Notes: generated by a model not told the origin, from the letters alone. Positions 29,518 through 39,644 are shown, counted from the first letter of the stretch. The stretch: DNA of 64,000 nucleotides from Blastomonas sp. AAP53 (GCF_000331245.1 NZ_ANFZ01000009.1:831181-895180); one strand, 5' to 3'. Numbers and translations are program-made.

Positions 29518-29584
29518 GTCCCGAGCGAAGTCGAGGGACGTGCGCGCTACCGGTTGCGCATGCGTCCCTCGACTTCGCTCGGGA
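29518..29584. repeat. REP pair, family A (copy 1)
   Basis: Two inverted copies of the unit TCCCTCGACTTCGCTCGGGA face each other (29518-29539 and 29564-29584) around a 24-base spacer. The same unit occurs in at least three other places in the window, including inside btuF. It lies between the dehydrogenase and cysS. Confidence 0.8.
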
Positions 29585-29612
29585 ACTCGGAACTGGAAGT
29601 TACTGGAACCTC

Positions 29613-31064
29613 CTACACCTCGATCCGCCACTCCCAACCGAGCGGGTCGCCATCCATGACCTCGACCCCCAATGCCGTCAGTTCATCACGGATAGCATCG
29701 GATGCCGCGAAGTCCTTGTTGGCGCGCGCCTGCTTGCGCTGCGTCAGCTTGTCCTCGATATCGCCCTCGTCGATCGATACCGCAGCCGGACGAAGCCGCA
29801 GGTCGGCGCGGTCGAGGCTCGGCAAATCAAGCCCCAGCACCGCATCCATCGCGGCAATTGCCGCCAGGCGCTGCCCCGCGTCGATCTTCTTCTGCGCCAG
29901 CACCTCGTCGAGCACGGTGAGCGCCTTTGCGGTGTTCAGGTCATCCGAAACCGAACCGGCAAAGTCGGCCAGGAGCTGCACCAGCCGCGGATGCTCCACC
30001 CGAGCGGCAGGCTCTGCCCCAGAACGCAGCGTCGCCACCGCCATCACCAGCCGCTTCAGCCGCGTCAGCGCAGCGAGCAGGTTATCCCAGCTGAACTCCA
30101 TCTCGCTGCGGTAATGCGCCTGCAGGCACATCAGGCGGTATGCCAGCGGATGGATACCCTTGGATACCAGCAGCGGCAGGCGCAGGAACTCGCCGCTCGA
30201 TTTCGACATCTTTCCGCTGCGGTCGATCAGGAAATTGTTGTGCATCCAGAAGCGCGCGCCGCTGCCGTGCGAGCAGGCAAAGGCCTGGTTCTGCGCGATT
30301 TCGTTGGGATGGTGGATTTCGCGATGGTCGATGCCGCCGGTGTGGATATCGAACGGGAACCCGAGCAGCGCCTCGCTCATCACCGAGCATTCAAGATGCC
30401 AGCCTGGCGCGCCGGGCCCCCAAAGTGAGTCCCACTCCATCTGGCGGGTCTCGCCTGGAGGCGTCTTGCGCCAGATGGCGAAGTCCTGCGCGTTGCGCTT
30501 GCCCTCGACCGCCTCGATCCGGCCCTCGCCCGCCTCGGTCGCCGCGCGTGCGAGCGCGCCATAATCCTCGACGGTCGAGACATCGAAATAGAGGCCGCTG
30601 GGCAGCTCATAGCAATGCTTGTCCGCGATCGACTTGGCGAACTCGATCATCTTCGGCACGTAATCGGTGGCGATTGACCATTCGGCGGGCTGGCGGATGT
30701 TCAGCGCCTTGATGTCGTCCCAGAAGGCCTGCGTGTAATGCCGCGCGATGTCCCAGATCGACTGCGCCTGCGCAGCGGCGGCCTTTTCCAGCTTGTCCTC
30801 GCCATCATCGCCATCGTCGGTCAGATGGCCGACATCGGTGATGTTGATGATATGCTTGAGCGCATAGCCCTTGAAGCTCAGCACCCGGCCCAGCGTATCG
30901 GCAAACACATAGGCGCGCATGTTGCCCAGATGCGCGTAGTTATACACCGTCGGGCCGCAGCTATAGACCCGCGCCTCGCCGGGATGGACCGGTTCGAACG
31001 GCTCAAGCGAACGGGTGAGGCTGTTGAACAGCATCAGCGGAGCGGTATTGGCAGGCGTCATCAT
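29613..31064 (-). CDS. cysS: Cysteinyl-tRNA synthetase
   Basis: CysRS charges tRNA-Cys and is a class I synthetase. The zinc/cysteine-binding VYSCGPTVYNYAHLGNMR holds the HIGH-type motif (HLGN). KMSKS appears as GKMSKSSGEF. The second zinc ligands are in WHLECSVM and HHPNE. The 483 residues end in the DALR-like anticodon region. Two ATGs (31064, 31061) are possible. It lies alone between repeat copy 1 and the terminator of the neighbouring secreted-protein gene. Confidence 0.97.
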   Translation of the reverse strand: MMTPANTAPLMLFNSLTRSLEPFEPVHPGEARVYSCGPTVYNYAHLGNMRAYVFADTLGRVLSFKGYALKHIINITDVGHLTDDGDDGEDKLEKAAAAQAQSIWDIARHYTQAFWDDIKALNIRQPAEWSIATDYVPKMIEFAKSIADKHCYELPSGLYFDVSTVEDYGALARAATEAGEGRIEAVEGKRNAQDFAIWRKTPPGETRQMEWDSLWGPGAPGWHLECSVMSEALLGFPFDIHTGGIDHREIHHPNEIAQNQAFACSHGSGARFWMHNNFLIDRSGKMSKSSGEFLRLPLLVSKGIHPLAYRLMCLQAHYRSEMEFSWDNLLAALTRLKRLVMAVATLRSGAEPAARVEHPRLVQLLADFAGSVSDDLNTAKALTVLDEVLAQKKIDAGQRLAAIAAMDAVLGLDLPSLDRADLRLRPAAVSIDEGDIEDKLTQRKQARANKDFAASDAIRDELTALGVEVMDGDPLGWEWRIEV

Positions 31065-31118
31065 GGTCCTGCCATTGCCTGCAAAGCGCGCGCGCCGTCA
31101 AGCGCGATGGGGCACACA

Positions 31119-31157
31119 AAACCCCGCCCGCACCGGTCGCAGCGGTGCGGGCGGGGC
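31119..31157 (-). terminator. Intrinsic terminator of the cyclase operon
   Basis: CCCCGCCCGCACC (31123-31135) pairs perfectly with GGTGCGGGCGGGG (31145-31157). On the minus strand the stem is followed by TTTTGTG. It lies 20 bases after the stop of the secreted-protein gene that follows the cyclase. Confidence 0.85.
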
Positions 31158-31176
31158 TGTGCTAACTCAGGTTCGA

Positions 31177-31968
31177 TCAGCGGTCGCCGCTGGGGCTGCC
31201 ATTCTGTTCGACCGCGGCCATCGTTTCGACCAGTAGGCCCAGCTGGTTCTCGCAGCCATTCTCGATCAGCGTTCCGGCCAGTTCGTCGACCTCCGTCGGC
31301 ACGCTGGGCAGCACGACAAGATCAAGCTTGCGCGCCACGCCATCGGCGCCGGTGACGGTATAGGTCGAACCGCTCGCAACGGGCAGCTCTGCCATCGGCC
31401 ACAGGCGGTTGCCCGACCCGGCCTTCCAGGCGATCGTGGCACTGGGGCCGGACATGCTGGTCAGCTTCAGTTCTGCATCCTTGTCCACCTTGGCGCGCCA
31501 GAACATCAGGCGCGCAGGCTCTGCGACGCAGAACTTGCCGGCATAGCTGGTGTCGATGAACCACAGGCTGGGGCTGCGCGGGCTGGCGCTGGCGACCTTG
31601 GCAGGGGCACCGCGCACGGCCCCGGTGCGGCTGCGCGTGGCAGGACCGCCGGTGGACAGCAGGCTGGCAATCTGCGTGGTCTGCGTCTGGTCGCGCTTGA
31701 CCGTGCCATCGAGCGTGAACGTGCCGGGGCCGGACAGCACGCGCGTGCCAGCCTTGTCGAGCACGGTCACCTTGTCGCTGGCCTTCAGCACGACCTTGGT
31801 GTTGGCGGGCAGCTTCTTGCCAGCCGGATATTGGGCGGCAGACGGGCCAGCCGAGCGCACGACCATCGACTGGGCCATGGCAGCGCCGCCCACAGTGATC
31901 CCCAGAGTTAAAACAGCACCCAACGCAAGCGCCCGGTGAAGTACGGACTTCCTTTCAACCGAGAACAT
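31177..31968 (-). CDS. Secreted hypothetical protein downstream of cyclase
   Basis: The 263 residues start with a clear signal peptide (HRALALGAVLTLGITVGGAAMAQ). The first mature segment reads VVRSAGPSAAQYPAGKKLP and then VVLKASDKVTVLDKAGTRVLSGPG, a compact beta-rich module. The middle is Ala/Pro/Ser-rich. The last 110 residues form another probable beta domain with two cysteines (KFCVAEP, ENGCENQ) that could form a disulfide. I do not recognise the family. AAGGAG precedes ATG 31968. Its start overlaps the cyclase 3' end by 14 bases, so the two are coupled. It may be a periplasmic partner sensed by the CHASE2 domain; this is inferred from context. Confidence 0.8.
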   Translation of the reverse strand: MFSVERKSVLHRALALGAVLTLGITVGGAAMAQSMVVRSAGPSAAQYPAGKKLPANTKVVLKASDKVTVLDKAGTRVLSGPGTFTLDGTVKRDQTQTTQIASLLSTGGPATRSRTGAVRGAPAKVASASPRSPSLWFIDTSYAGKFCVAEPARLMFWRAKVDKDAELKLTSMSGPSATIAWKAGSGNRLWPMAELPVASGSTYTVTGADGVARKLDLVVLPSVPTEVDELAGTLIENGCENQLGLLVETMAAVEQNGSPSGDR

Positions 31969-33991
31969 AGCTTTCTCCTTTTTGTGTCTGACCAAGTCGC
32001 TTGAACAGATTCGCGATGGCCTCGTCCTGCCCCAATTCTTCGAGCTGCGATGTGAGGTGAACCACAGCCTCATGATCGCCTGCTTGGTGCGCCTCCACCA
32101 GCGTCGCAACACTCGCACGTTCGCTCTCCGGCCGGTCAGGCGCGGGCTCGAAGATATCCACCGGCTTGGCGCGCCCTCTTAGCACGATCCGTCCCATCGG
32201 ACGATACCAGTCGAGCCCCGAGCGTTCCGCTGCTTCGCGGCTGACCAATACGCGCGTGTCGAGATTCTTGTTTGCCGCCTCCAGCCGCGCGGCGGTGTTC
32301 ATGCTGTCGCCGAACGCGGTATACTGGATGCGCCCCTCGCCGCCGAAATTGCCGACGATCGCCTCGCCAAAATGCACGCCGACACGGGTGCGGCCGATCG
32401 GCGGCACGCCTTCGGGCGCGCTGCGGCGGAATTGCTCACCTGCCTCGTACATCGCCCAGGCCGCACGCACCGCGCGCTCGCCGTCATCGGGAAAGCCGAT
32501 CGGCGCGCCCCAGAAGGCGACCACGGCATCACCCACGAACTTGTCGAGCGTGCCGCCATATTGCAGCACCACGTCAGCGAGCTTGTCGAGATAGTTGTTG
32601 AGCAGGAATGCGACCATCTCCGGCTCGATCGCGTGGGTCAGCTTGGTGAAGCCCTCCAGATCGGTGAACACGCAGAAGATCTCGCGCTTCTCGCCATGCA
32701 GCGCGAGCTTCTCGGGGTCCTTCAGGATTTCGGCAGCGACCGATCGGGGCAGATATTTGCCCAGCGCGCTTTGCGCAAACGCGCGCTGCTTGGAGCCCAC
32801 CACGCGCGCCGCCGCGCCGACAGAGGTATAGGCGAGCAGCCAGCCAGTCGCCCAGCCGAAGCTCGGCAGGTTGAGCGTGTCGAACCCCTGATATTGCAGG
32901 ATGAACGGGGCGGTCATGAAGAACAGGATCTGCGTGCCCAGCAGCAGCCCCATGATCCACGCGCGCGCCTGGCTGATCGCGGTGAGGCAGCCGGCGATGA
33001 TCACCACCACCGCCATCACCCACAACGACCAGTTGGGGAAGGAAAACGGCTGATCATTGTCGAGCAGCTGCGACATCATGTGCGCGTGCACTTCCAGCCC
33101 GATCATCTGCGATTCGCCGGTGACGACATCGCCGATGCGGGTCAGCGGGGTGTCGAACTTGTCGAAATCGACGAAGTCGCCGCCGATCAGCACGTGGCGG
33201 CCCTTGACCTCGCTGGCGACGAATTCCGCGCTGGCCGGGTCAGCAAAAAGGTCGATCGGCAGCTTGTTGATCACCGGCCGGTCGGACGACAGCGGCAAGC
33301 GGAAGCGGATGGCGCCGCGATAATCGGCAAAGGCCGCGTTGGCGGCCGTCATCGCGCGCACCATGATCGGCGGCAGGTTCTTTGGCTGGTCGGGCCAGCG
33401 CCGCGCGACTCCATCGGAGTCGGTGACCAGGCGGATGCTGGTGGGTACGGTCTTGTCGGTGGTGATGCCCTTGAGGAACCCCTCCAGAAACTCCTGCTGG
33501 CGAAACTGGATCGCCTCGGTATTGGTCTCGTTCGATGCATAGGCGACATGCGTCGGTGTCTGCATCGAGCGGAAGGCGGTCTTCAGCGCCTCGTCATCGT
33601 CCTGCGGCTGATCGAACAGGATATCGATGCCGATCGATTTGGCGCCCATCTTGTCGATATTGGTCAGCGCATTGGCCAGGATGGTGCGGTCCACCGGCGA
33701 TCGCTGTCCGGTGTCGATCAATGTGTCGTCGGTGTAGACGACCATCAGGATGCGCGGATCCTGATCGACCTTCTTGGCGAAATTGGTGGCGCGCATGTCG
33801 TACATCGCGTTTTCCGCATCGCCCAGCAGCGGCATCTGCGGGCTGTAGCGCGCTACGGCGATGGCGAAGACCAGAAAGCCGAGCGTCGCTAGCAGCCGTA
33901 CCAGCCCCAGCTGACGGATCAGGCGCGTGGCCGAGCGACTGACGTCCTCACGGCTGGTGCTTGTCGAAGCGGGATTTGCCCTGCTTGCCAT
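31955..33991 (-). CDS. CHASE2 class III adenylate/guanylate cyclase
   Basis: The protein has an N-terminal transmembrane helix (LLATLGFLVFAIAVA) and a large extracellular CHASE2 sensor from about residue 50 to 330. Three membrane helices follow (WSLWVMAVVVIIAG ... WATGWLLAYTSVG). The C-terminal cyclase domain has the metal-binding aspartates in CVFTDLEGFTKL and KFVGDAVVAFWGAP and the transition-state Asn/Arg in GDSMNTAARLEA. All catalytic residues are present, so it should make a cyclic nucleotide. ATG 33991 gives 678 residues; in-frame ATGs up to 34027 are alternatives. Confidence 0.9.
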   Translation of the reverse strand: MASRANPASTSTSREDVSRSATRLIRQLGLVRLLATLGFLVFAIAVARYSPQMPLLGDAENAMYDMRATNFAKKVDQDPRILMVVYTDDTLIDTGQRSPVDRTILANALTNIDKMGAKSIGIDILFDQPQDDDEALKTAFRSMQTPTHVAYASNETNTEAIQFRQQEFLEGFLKGITTDKTVPTSIRLVTDSDGVARRWPDQPKNLPPIMVRAMTAANAAFADYRGAIRFRLPLSSDRPVINKLPIDLFADPASAEFVASEVKGRHVLIGGDFVDFDKFDTPLTRIGDVVTGESQMIGLEVHAHMMSQLLDNDQPFSFPNWSLWVMAVVVIIAGCLTAISQARAWIMGLLLGTQILFFMTAPFILQYQGFDTLNLPSFGWATGWLLAYTSVGAAARVVGSKQRAFAQSALGKYLPRSVAAEILKDPEKLALHGEKREIFCVFTDLEGFTKLTHAIEPEMVAFLLNNYLDKLADVVLQYGGTLDKFVGDAVVAFWGAPIGFPDDGERAVRAAWAMYEAGEQFRRSAPEGVPPIGRTRVGVHFGEAIVGNFGGEGRIQYTAFGDSMNTAARLEAANKNLDTRVLVSREAAERSGLDWYRPMGRIVLRGRAKPVDIFEPAPDRPESERASVATLVEAHQAGDHEAVVHLTSQLEELGQDEAIANLFKRLGQTQKGESYVLG

Positions 33992-34316
33992 GATGTCAGC
34001 TGGTGCCCCCCGGCGCATGATCGACATTCCGGGCGGATGGCTCAGGCGAAAGCGCGAACTGCTCGTCGAGGCAATCGTTCTGGCAGAGCAGAGCGCCCGC
34101 CAACCGATAGTTCCGCTGTTCACCCAATCGCATCGTCACACCCCATCTGCTCCACCTGGCGTGCAGGCGGCGGCAAAATCTGTCCTCGGTGCGACCCGGT
34201 CAGGATTCGTTTTCACGTCCTATAATGCGGCGGCGGCAGGCTGACCAGTTGCCGCCGCCGGTTTATCACGGATTATCCATTACCGCCTGAACGGAAGGTG
34301 GCCCGACCAGATGCGA
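33992..34316. other. Intergenic region before the cyclase
   Basis: These 325 bases contain the likely cyclase promoter and a GC-rich hairpin at 34228-34260 (CGGCGGCGGCA with TGCCGCCGCCG) that probably ends the nitroreductase transcript. No convincing gene is visible. Confidence 0.5.
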
Positions 34317-34988
34317 TCAGAAGCCGCGGAACTGGATCGCGTCATCGATGCTGACGCGCGGCACGGCAAAGTTGTTGATCGGCGCATCGGGGTCACGATA
34401 GCCCACCGCCATGCCGGTGAAGAAGATGAACTCGTCGCCGATGCCCAGCAGTTCGCGCATATAGGTGCCGTACATCGCCCAGATTTCCTGCGGGCAGCTG
34501 TCCAGCCCCGCCTCGCGCAGCAGCAGCATCACGGTCTGCAGCCACATGCCCATGTCCGACCATTGCGGCTGGCCCATATAGGTGCGGCAATAGGTGAAGA
34601 TCTGCACCGGCGCGCCGAAGCTGTCCCAATTGGCCATCATCTGCTTCATCCGGCCCGCGCCATCCTCGCGGCCAATGCCCAGTGCGCCGAACATCGCCTC
34701 GCCGACAGCGCGCCGCTGAGTCTCGTACCGGCCTTCAAGACCTTCGGGGTAGATCGGATATTCCATCCCTTCGCCCGCAGGCGCGGTGGCAGCCTTGGCC
34801 TTGATCTTGGCCGTCAGGTCCGCCAGCGGCTCGCCGGTGAGCACGATGGCATTCCACGGCTGCGTGTTGCCGCCAGAGGGCGAACGCTGCGCCTTGGTCA
34901 GAATGTCGCGGATCGTCTCCAGCGAAACTGCATCAGGCTTGAACTGACGCACGGAACGACGGGTGGCGACGGCTTCTGATACGTTCAA
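34317..34988 (-). CDS. Nitroreductase family protein
   Basis: This flavin oxidoreductase-type protein starts LNVSEAVATRRSVRQFKPDAV, with the FMN phosphate-binding ATRRSVRQF motif. QRSPSGGNTQPWN is the second FMN contact, and the C-terminal part has GIGDEFIFFTGMAVGY. TTG 34988 is chosen because GGAG lies seven bases before it and the family begins here, giving 223 residues. The frame stays open further upstream into a repeat unit; that part is not coding. The substrate is unknown. Confidence 0.9.
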   Translation of the reverse strand: MNVSEAVATRRSVRQFKPDAVSLETIRDILTKAQRSPSGGNTQPWNAIVLTGEPLADLTAKIKAKAATAPAGEGMEYPIYPEGLEGRYETQRRAVGEAMFGALGIGREDGAGRMKQMMANWDSFGAPVQIFTYCRTYMGQPQWSDMGMWLQTVMLLLREAGLDSCPQEIWAMYGTYMRELLGIGDEFIFFTGMAVGYRDPDAPINNFAVPRVSIDDAIQFRGF

Positions 34989-35086
34989 GGCGGTTCTCCA
35001 AGTCAGGATCGATGATTTAACCGCGTGGTTAAACCGGGGGCTAACCTTTGGCAAGTCCGGTGCGAGCTTGAACCGTTTCCGCGTAC

Positions 35087-35246
35087 GTCCCTCGACTTCG
35101 CTCGGGACAGACGGGGGAGGAGTGGCAGATAAGAACATGCCACGACCGGCGGCATGAGGCAGCAGGCCAATCGCGACCTCACCCCGCACACCATGCAAAA
35201 GCGAGCTCGCACACACCTGCCGTGTTTCCGAGCGAAGTCGAGGGAC
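35087..35246. repeat. REP pair, family A (copy 2)
   Basis: The family A unit occurs at 35087-35108 and in inverted orientation at 35227-35246, with about 118 bases between them. The pair fills most of the gap between the nitroreductase and cobT. The longer spacer differs from the tighter copies elsewhere. Confidence 0.75.
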
Positions 35247-35266
35247 GTTGCGTCAACCCCGCGGCC

Positions 35267-37090
35267 CTATTCGTCGTCGAATAGCCCCGCCAGTTGCTCG
35301 ACCATCGCGCCGCCCAATTGCTCTGCGTCCATGATCGTGACCGCCCGGCGATAATAGCGGGTGACATCATGGCCGATGCCGATCGCGATAAGCTGCACCG
35401 GTGACATCTTCTCGATCCAGTCGATCACCTTGCGCAGGTGCTGCTCCAGATACGCGCCATGGTTGACCGAAAGCGTCGAATCATCGACCGGCGCGCCATC
35501 GGAAATCACCATCAGGATGCGCCGCTCCTCGTGCCGCGCGATCAGCCGGTTGTGCGCCCAGAGCAAGGCCTCGCCGTCGATGTTTTCCTTGAGCAGCCCC
35601 TCGCGCATCATCAGGCCCAGGTTCTTGCGCGCGCGCCGCCAGGGCTCATCCGCCTTCTTGTAGATGATGTGGCGCAGGTCGTTGAGGCGGCCGGGAAGCT
35701 GCGGGCGGCCCTGCGCCAGCCAGTCCTCGCGGCACTGCCCGCCCTTCCAGGCCTTGGTGGTGAAGCCCAGGATCTCGGTCTTGACGCCGCAACGCTCGAG
35801 CGTGCGCGCCATGATGTCCGCGCTAATGGCCGCAATGCTGATCGGGCGGCCGCGCATCGATCCCGAATTGTCGATCAGCAGCGTCACCACGGTATCGCGG
35901 AACTCGGTATCGCGCTCGATCTTGTACGACAGCGAATGGCCCGGCGCGACGACAACGCGCGCCAGCCGCGCGGCATCGAGCATGCCCTCTTCCTGGTCGA
36001 AGTCCCAGCTGCGGCTCTGCTGCGCCATCAACCGGCGCTGCAAACGGTTGGCGAGCTTGGTCACCGCGCCCTGCAGATGCGCCAGCTGCTGGTCGAGATA
36101 GGCGCGCAGCCGCAGCAGCTCGTCCTCGTCGCACAGGTCGGTGGCCTCGATCACTTCGTCGAAGCGCGTGGTCCACGCCTTGTATTCGAAATCGTTGGGC
36201 AGATCAGTCCAGGGGCGGTTGGGCCGCGTCGGCATCATGCCATCGTCGCCCATCTCGCCGGGGTCGCCATCGTCGCCCTGCTCCATCTCGCCTTCGGTTT
36301 CGGACTGGTCACCGTCCTCGTTCTCGCCAGTCTGTTCCTCGCCCCGCGCCTCGGTCTGGCCCTGATCGGTGCCGTCCTGCTCGCCCTCCTGGTCCTCGGG
36401 CTCGCCCTCCTCGGACGAATCGTCGTCGTCGCCTTCGTCCTGGCTGTCTTCCTCGTCCATCTGGCCTTCGGTCAGCTCCAGATGCTCCAGCAACCGGTTT
36501 GCGAGCGCAGCAAACGCCGCCTGGTCATCCAGCGACAAGGCCAGGTTCTCGATATCCTCGCCGCCCCTGGACTCGATCCACTCGCGCACCAGATCAACCC
36601 CGGCGACCGCCCCGGCCGGCATCGGCGTACCGGTCAGCCGCTCACGTACGATCAGACCAAGAGCGGTCGACAGCGGAACCTCGTCCACGCGCGTGGCGCG
36701 GGCGATCGGGTCGGAGCGCATCCGCATCTCGAGCGCAGCGTCGAGATTGGCTCCCAGCCCGCTCATCGCGCGGCTGCCCAGCGCCTCGATCCGCACCTGT
36801 TCGATCGCATCGAACGCCGCACGGGCCACAGCCTCCTTGGGAGCATTGGCGTTATGCTGCGCGGGATTGTGATGCTTCAGCCGCAGCGCATACAGATCGG
36901 CAAATCCGCGCGCTTCGGCAACCTGATCGGCAGGCAGTTTGCGCCCCGGCATCGGCACGCGCAGTTTGCTCCCCGATTGCGATGGCGGGTCGGCGGTGAA
37001 CGCGACCTCGATTTCGGGCTGGTGCGCGATGGCGCGCGCCGTACCGGCCAGCACATTCTTCAGATCATCGAGCGGGGTGCGATTGGTCAT
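35267..37090 (-). CDS. cobT: Aerobic cobaltochelatase subunit CobT
   Basis: CobT pairs with the AAA+ CobS to form the ATPase part of the cobaltochelatase, which inserts cobalt with CobN. The 607 residues have a conserved N-terminal domain, a very acidic central segment (about residues 210-290, Glu/Asp runs) and a C-terminal von Willebrand A domain with the metal-site motif DNSGSM. No cobN is visible in the window. In many sphingomonads cobS/cobT are kept without a full cobalamin pathway, so another chelation or chaperone-like role is possible. Confidence 0.93.
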   Translation of the reverse strand: MTNRTPLDDLKNVLAGTARAIAHQPEIEVAFTADPPSQSGSKLRVPMPGRKLPADQVAEARGFADLYALRLKHHNPAQHNANAPKEAVARAAFDAIEQVRIEALGSRAMSGLGANLDAALEMRMRSDPIARATRVDEVPLSTALGLIVRERLTGTPMPAGAVAGVDLVREWIESRGGEDIENLALSLDDQAAFAALANRLLEHLELTEGQMDEEDSQDEGDDDDSSEEGEPEDQEGEQDGTDQGQTEARGEEQTGENEDGDQSETEGEMEQGDDGDPGEMGDDGMMPTRPNRPWTDLPNDFEYKAWTTRFDEVIEATDLCDEDELLRLRAYLDQQLAHLQGAVTKLANRLQRRLMAQQSRSWDFDQEEGMLDAARLARVVVAPGHSLSYKIERDTEFRDTVVTLLIDNSGSMRGRPISIAAISADIMARTLERCGVKTEILGFTTKAWKGGQCREDWLAQGRPQLPGRLNDLRHIIYKKADEPWRRARKNLGLMMREGLLKENIDGEALLWAHNRLIARHEERRILMVISDGAPVDDSTLSVNHGAYLEQHLRKVIDWIEKMSPVQLIAIGIGHDVTRYYRRAVTIMDAEQLGGAMVEQLAGLFDDE

Positions 37091-37150
37091 GCCCTATCGC
37101 TGGAGATGCCAGCGACCGATGTCAAGCGGACGGCGGTCACGCCATCAGGA

Positions 37151-39259
37151 TCATTGCGGCGGATCGGCGGGTTCCAGCCTGCGCCGCTCGACCTGCGCGC
37201 CATTGCCGTCGACCGTCACCGCGACCGGTGCACCGCCGACATTGCCCGATATGGTCAGCCCCTCTGGGGTGACACGGACATTCGTGCCGCCGATCTCGCC
37301 GGTAATTTCACCCTCCAGAAGCGGGCCAATCACCGGATCGGGATCAACTTCTTCAGGAGGCGCAACAGGCGCGGCGCGGCGCGGCGGAACGGCACCGCGC
37401 ACCGCCTCACCCATGAACTGCCGCCAAATGCGCGCCGGCAGTCCGCCGCCGCGAATGCCCTGCATCGGGCTGTTGTCGTCATTGCCGATCCACACGCCCA
37501 CCACCAGGTCACCGGCATAGCCGATGAACAGCGCGTCGCGATTGTCCTGGCTGGTGCCAGTCTTGCCGAAATTGGCGATGTTCAGGCTCGCCGCGCGACC
37601 CGTGCCACGATTAACGGCGGCGCGCAGCATGTCCTGCATCTGCTCGTGCACGCGAGACGAATAGCTGTCGGGTCCATCGACCAGCCAATCGAACCAGCCC
37701 TGCTCCTCGCGCTGGAAGGCATGCGGCTCCACCGGCCAGGCGTTGCCCGCGACGCCGGCAAAGGCAGCGGTCATTTCCAGCAAGGTTGCGCTGCCGCTGC
37801 CCAGCGCCAGGCTGGGGTCGCCTTGCGCAAACGGCCCCTTGAGGCCCAGTTGCGTCGCCTGCTTGATCACCTTTTCGCTGCCCACCTGCTGGAACAGGCG
37901 CACAGCGGCGACATTGCTCGAATGAATGAATGCCTCTTCCAGGCTGATCACGCCGCGATAGCGATCCCCGGCGTTGCGCGGACGATAGCTGCCAGTGGTG
38001 ATCGGCGAATCATCGACGACGCTATTGGGCTCCATCCCTGCCTCCAGCGCGGCGAGCCAGACGAACAGCTTGAAGGTGGAGCCCGGCTGCCGGCGTGCCT
38101 GGGTGGCTCGGTTGAACGGCGAGGCCGCATGATCCTTGCCGCCGACCATCGCGACGACCTCGCCATTGGTACGCATCGCGACCAATGCCACCTGCGCCTT
38201 GCCGAGGCCTGCGCGCGCGACGATGCGTTCGGCAGCGCGCTGCAGCCGCGCATCCAGCGTCGTCGTCAGTTCCAGCCGGCTGTGCGACATCTCGGTCAGC
38301 GCGCGCGCCTGCGGCATCGCCCAGTCGGCAAAATAGGTGCCGTTGGCGATCCTGGGGCGCTCGTGCACATCGAGCCGGGGTTGCGGCAGCGCATCCGCCT
38401 GTTGCTGCGTCAGATAGCCGGCATTGACCATCGCCGTGCGCACCATCGCGGCGCGGCGGCTGGCCCCCTCCCAGTTGCGCGTCGGGGCAAAGCGCGATGG
38501 CGCCTGTACCAGCCCGGCGAGCAGGATCGCCTGTTCGGGCTTCAGCTTTTCGGGCTGGCGGTAGAAATAGTGCAGCGAGGCGGCGCGAAGCCCGTACACA
38601 TTGTCGCCAAAATAGGCGTTGGACAGATACCGCCCTAGGATCTCGTCCTTGGTCAGCCAGGTTTCCAGCCAGAACGCGATCAGCATCTCGCGCAGTTTGC
38701 GCGTCAGGCTGCGCTCGGGGGTGAGGAAGCTGATCTTGGCGAGCTGCTGGGTGATCGTGCTGCCACCCTGCATGCCGCTGGCGCCTGAGACATTCGCCCA
38801 GAGCGCCCGCGCGAGCCCACGCGGATCGATGCCCCAATGCGAGTAGAACCGCCGGTCCTCGATCGCCAGAAACGCCTGCACGACATGCTCAGGCAACCGC
38901 TCGACCACCACCGGCTCTTCGACCACCGCCCCGCTGCGCGCGATCGGCGTGCCATCGGCGGCGAGCAAGGTGATCTCGGGCGGGGCGATCGGCTGGAGCG
39001 ACTTGGACAGCGGGGCTGTGATCGCCAGCCATGCGAGCAGGATGAGGAACAGAACGAACCCAGCCGCGATGACCCGCTTGCCCCACCACCAGTGCGTGCG
39101 TGGCGGCTTGACGATCGCAGGTTCTGACGACGCTATGTCGGCAGGCTCCAGCCACGGATTGCGCGCCTCGCCCAACCCCTGCGGCGGCCACGCAGCATCC
39201 ACGGCGGAAGCCCCGCCGCCCTCAGAACGTCCCGATCCGAATCGCAGTTTTTTCAACAC
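37151..39259 (-). CDS. Class A penicillin-binding protein (PBP1A type)
   Basis: The 702-residue enzyme makes and crosslinks peptidoglycan. A transmembrane helix lies at about residues 63-84. The GT51 glycosyltransferase domain has the catalytic glutamate in AIEDRRFYSHWGID and the GGSTITQQLAKISFL motif. The transpeptidase has the serine in PGSTFKLF, HSSNVAA and KTGTSQ. All motifs are intact. The C-terminal tail (about 60 residues) is Pro/Glu/Gly-rich. It lies between cobT and the HepT/MntA pair on the same strand. Confidence 0.94.
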   Translation of the reverse strand: MLKKLRFGSGRSEGGGASAVDAAWPPQGLGEARNPWLEPADIASSEPAIVKPPRTHWWWGKRVIAAGFVLFLILLAWLAITAPLSKSLQPIAPPEITLLAADGTPIARSGAVVEEPVVVERLPEHVVQAFLAIEDRRFYSHWGIDPRGLARALWANVSGASGMQGGSTITQQLAKISFLTPERSLTRKLREMLIAFWLETWLTKDEILGRYLSNAYFGDNVYGLRAASLHYFYRQPEKLKPEQAILLAGLVQAPSRFAPTRNWEGASRRAAMVRTAMVNAGYLTQQQADALPQPRLDVHERPRIANGTYFADWAMPQARALTEMSHSRLELTTTLDARLQRAAERIVARAGLGKAQVALVAMRTNGEVVAMVGGKDHAASPFNRATQARRQPGSTFKLFVWLAALEAGMEPNSVVDDSPITTGSYRPRNAGDRYRGVISLEEAFIHSSNVAAVRLFQQVGSEKVIKQATQLGLKGPFAQGDPSLALGSGSATLLEMTAAFAGVAGNAWPVEPHAFQREEQGWFDWLVDGPDSYSSRVHEQMQDMLRAAVNRGTGRAASLNIANFGKTGTSQDNRDALFIGYAGDLVVGVWIGNDDNSPMQGIRGGGLPARIWRQFMGEAVRGAVPPRRAAPVAPPEEVDPDPVIGPLLEGEITGEIGGTNVRVTPEGLTISGNVGGAPVAVTVDGNGAQVERRRLEPADPPQ

Positions 39260-39302
39260 AGCGGTGTGTTATATCAATATGACAGCTGTGACCAGCGGAG
39301 CA

Positions 39303-39644
39303 TTACTGGTCCAAGGCTTTCCGACAGCACGCCAACAATACGGGAAGGCTTTCAGTCACGGTGTTGAAGACAACGGCTTCGTCGAGGATATCGTATTCGT
39401 GCCGTAACCTGTTCCCTAGGCCGCGAACCTCGTGAAACGAAACAGCCGGAGCGATGATCGCAAAGCGTTGTTCGCCAATCTTCATTACTGCCTCCGTCAC
39501 GCGCTGGAGACAACGCTCGACGGCATCAACCGTTATCTGACTGCGGGCAAAATCTTCAACTGACAGGGTTGAAATATAAGCCTGCGCTGCTTCGATATTC
39601 TCAATGATGTCCTGAATGCGCTGTTGCTCACGGCTAGAAGACAT
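39303..39644 (-). CDS. hepT: HepT-like ribonuclease toxin
   Basis: The 113-residue all-helical protein matches the HEPN/HepT (DUF86) family: DIIENIEAAQAYI, AVERCLQRVTEAVMKIGE and LGNRLRHEYDILDEAVVF near the C-terminus. The H-x-Y motif (HEY) whose tyrosine is AMPylated by MntA is present. The usual Arg five to seven residues before the His is not at that place; Arg occurs at -1, -3 and -8. Its start overlaps the mntA end by 11 bases, so the pair is a type VII toxin-antitoxin operon. Confidence 0.88.
   Translation of the reverse strand: MSSSREQQRIQDIIENIEAAQAYISTLSVEDFARSQITVDAVERCLQRVTEAVMKIGEQRFAIIAPAVSFHEVRGLGNRLRHEYDILDEAVVFNTVTESLPVLLACCRKALDQ

Noticed and set aside
35000..35216. N-terminal extension of the nitroreductase
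   Set aside because: The extra residues come from a palindromic repeat unit and intergenic DNA; the TTG at 34988 has GGAG and matches the family start.
35438..38638. Plus-strand open frame of 1066 codons
   Set aside because: It lies antisense to cobT and the PBP gene, both with complete motifs. It is an open frame caused by high GC codon bias and is Arg/Gln/His-rich without domains.
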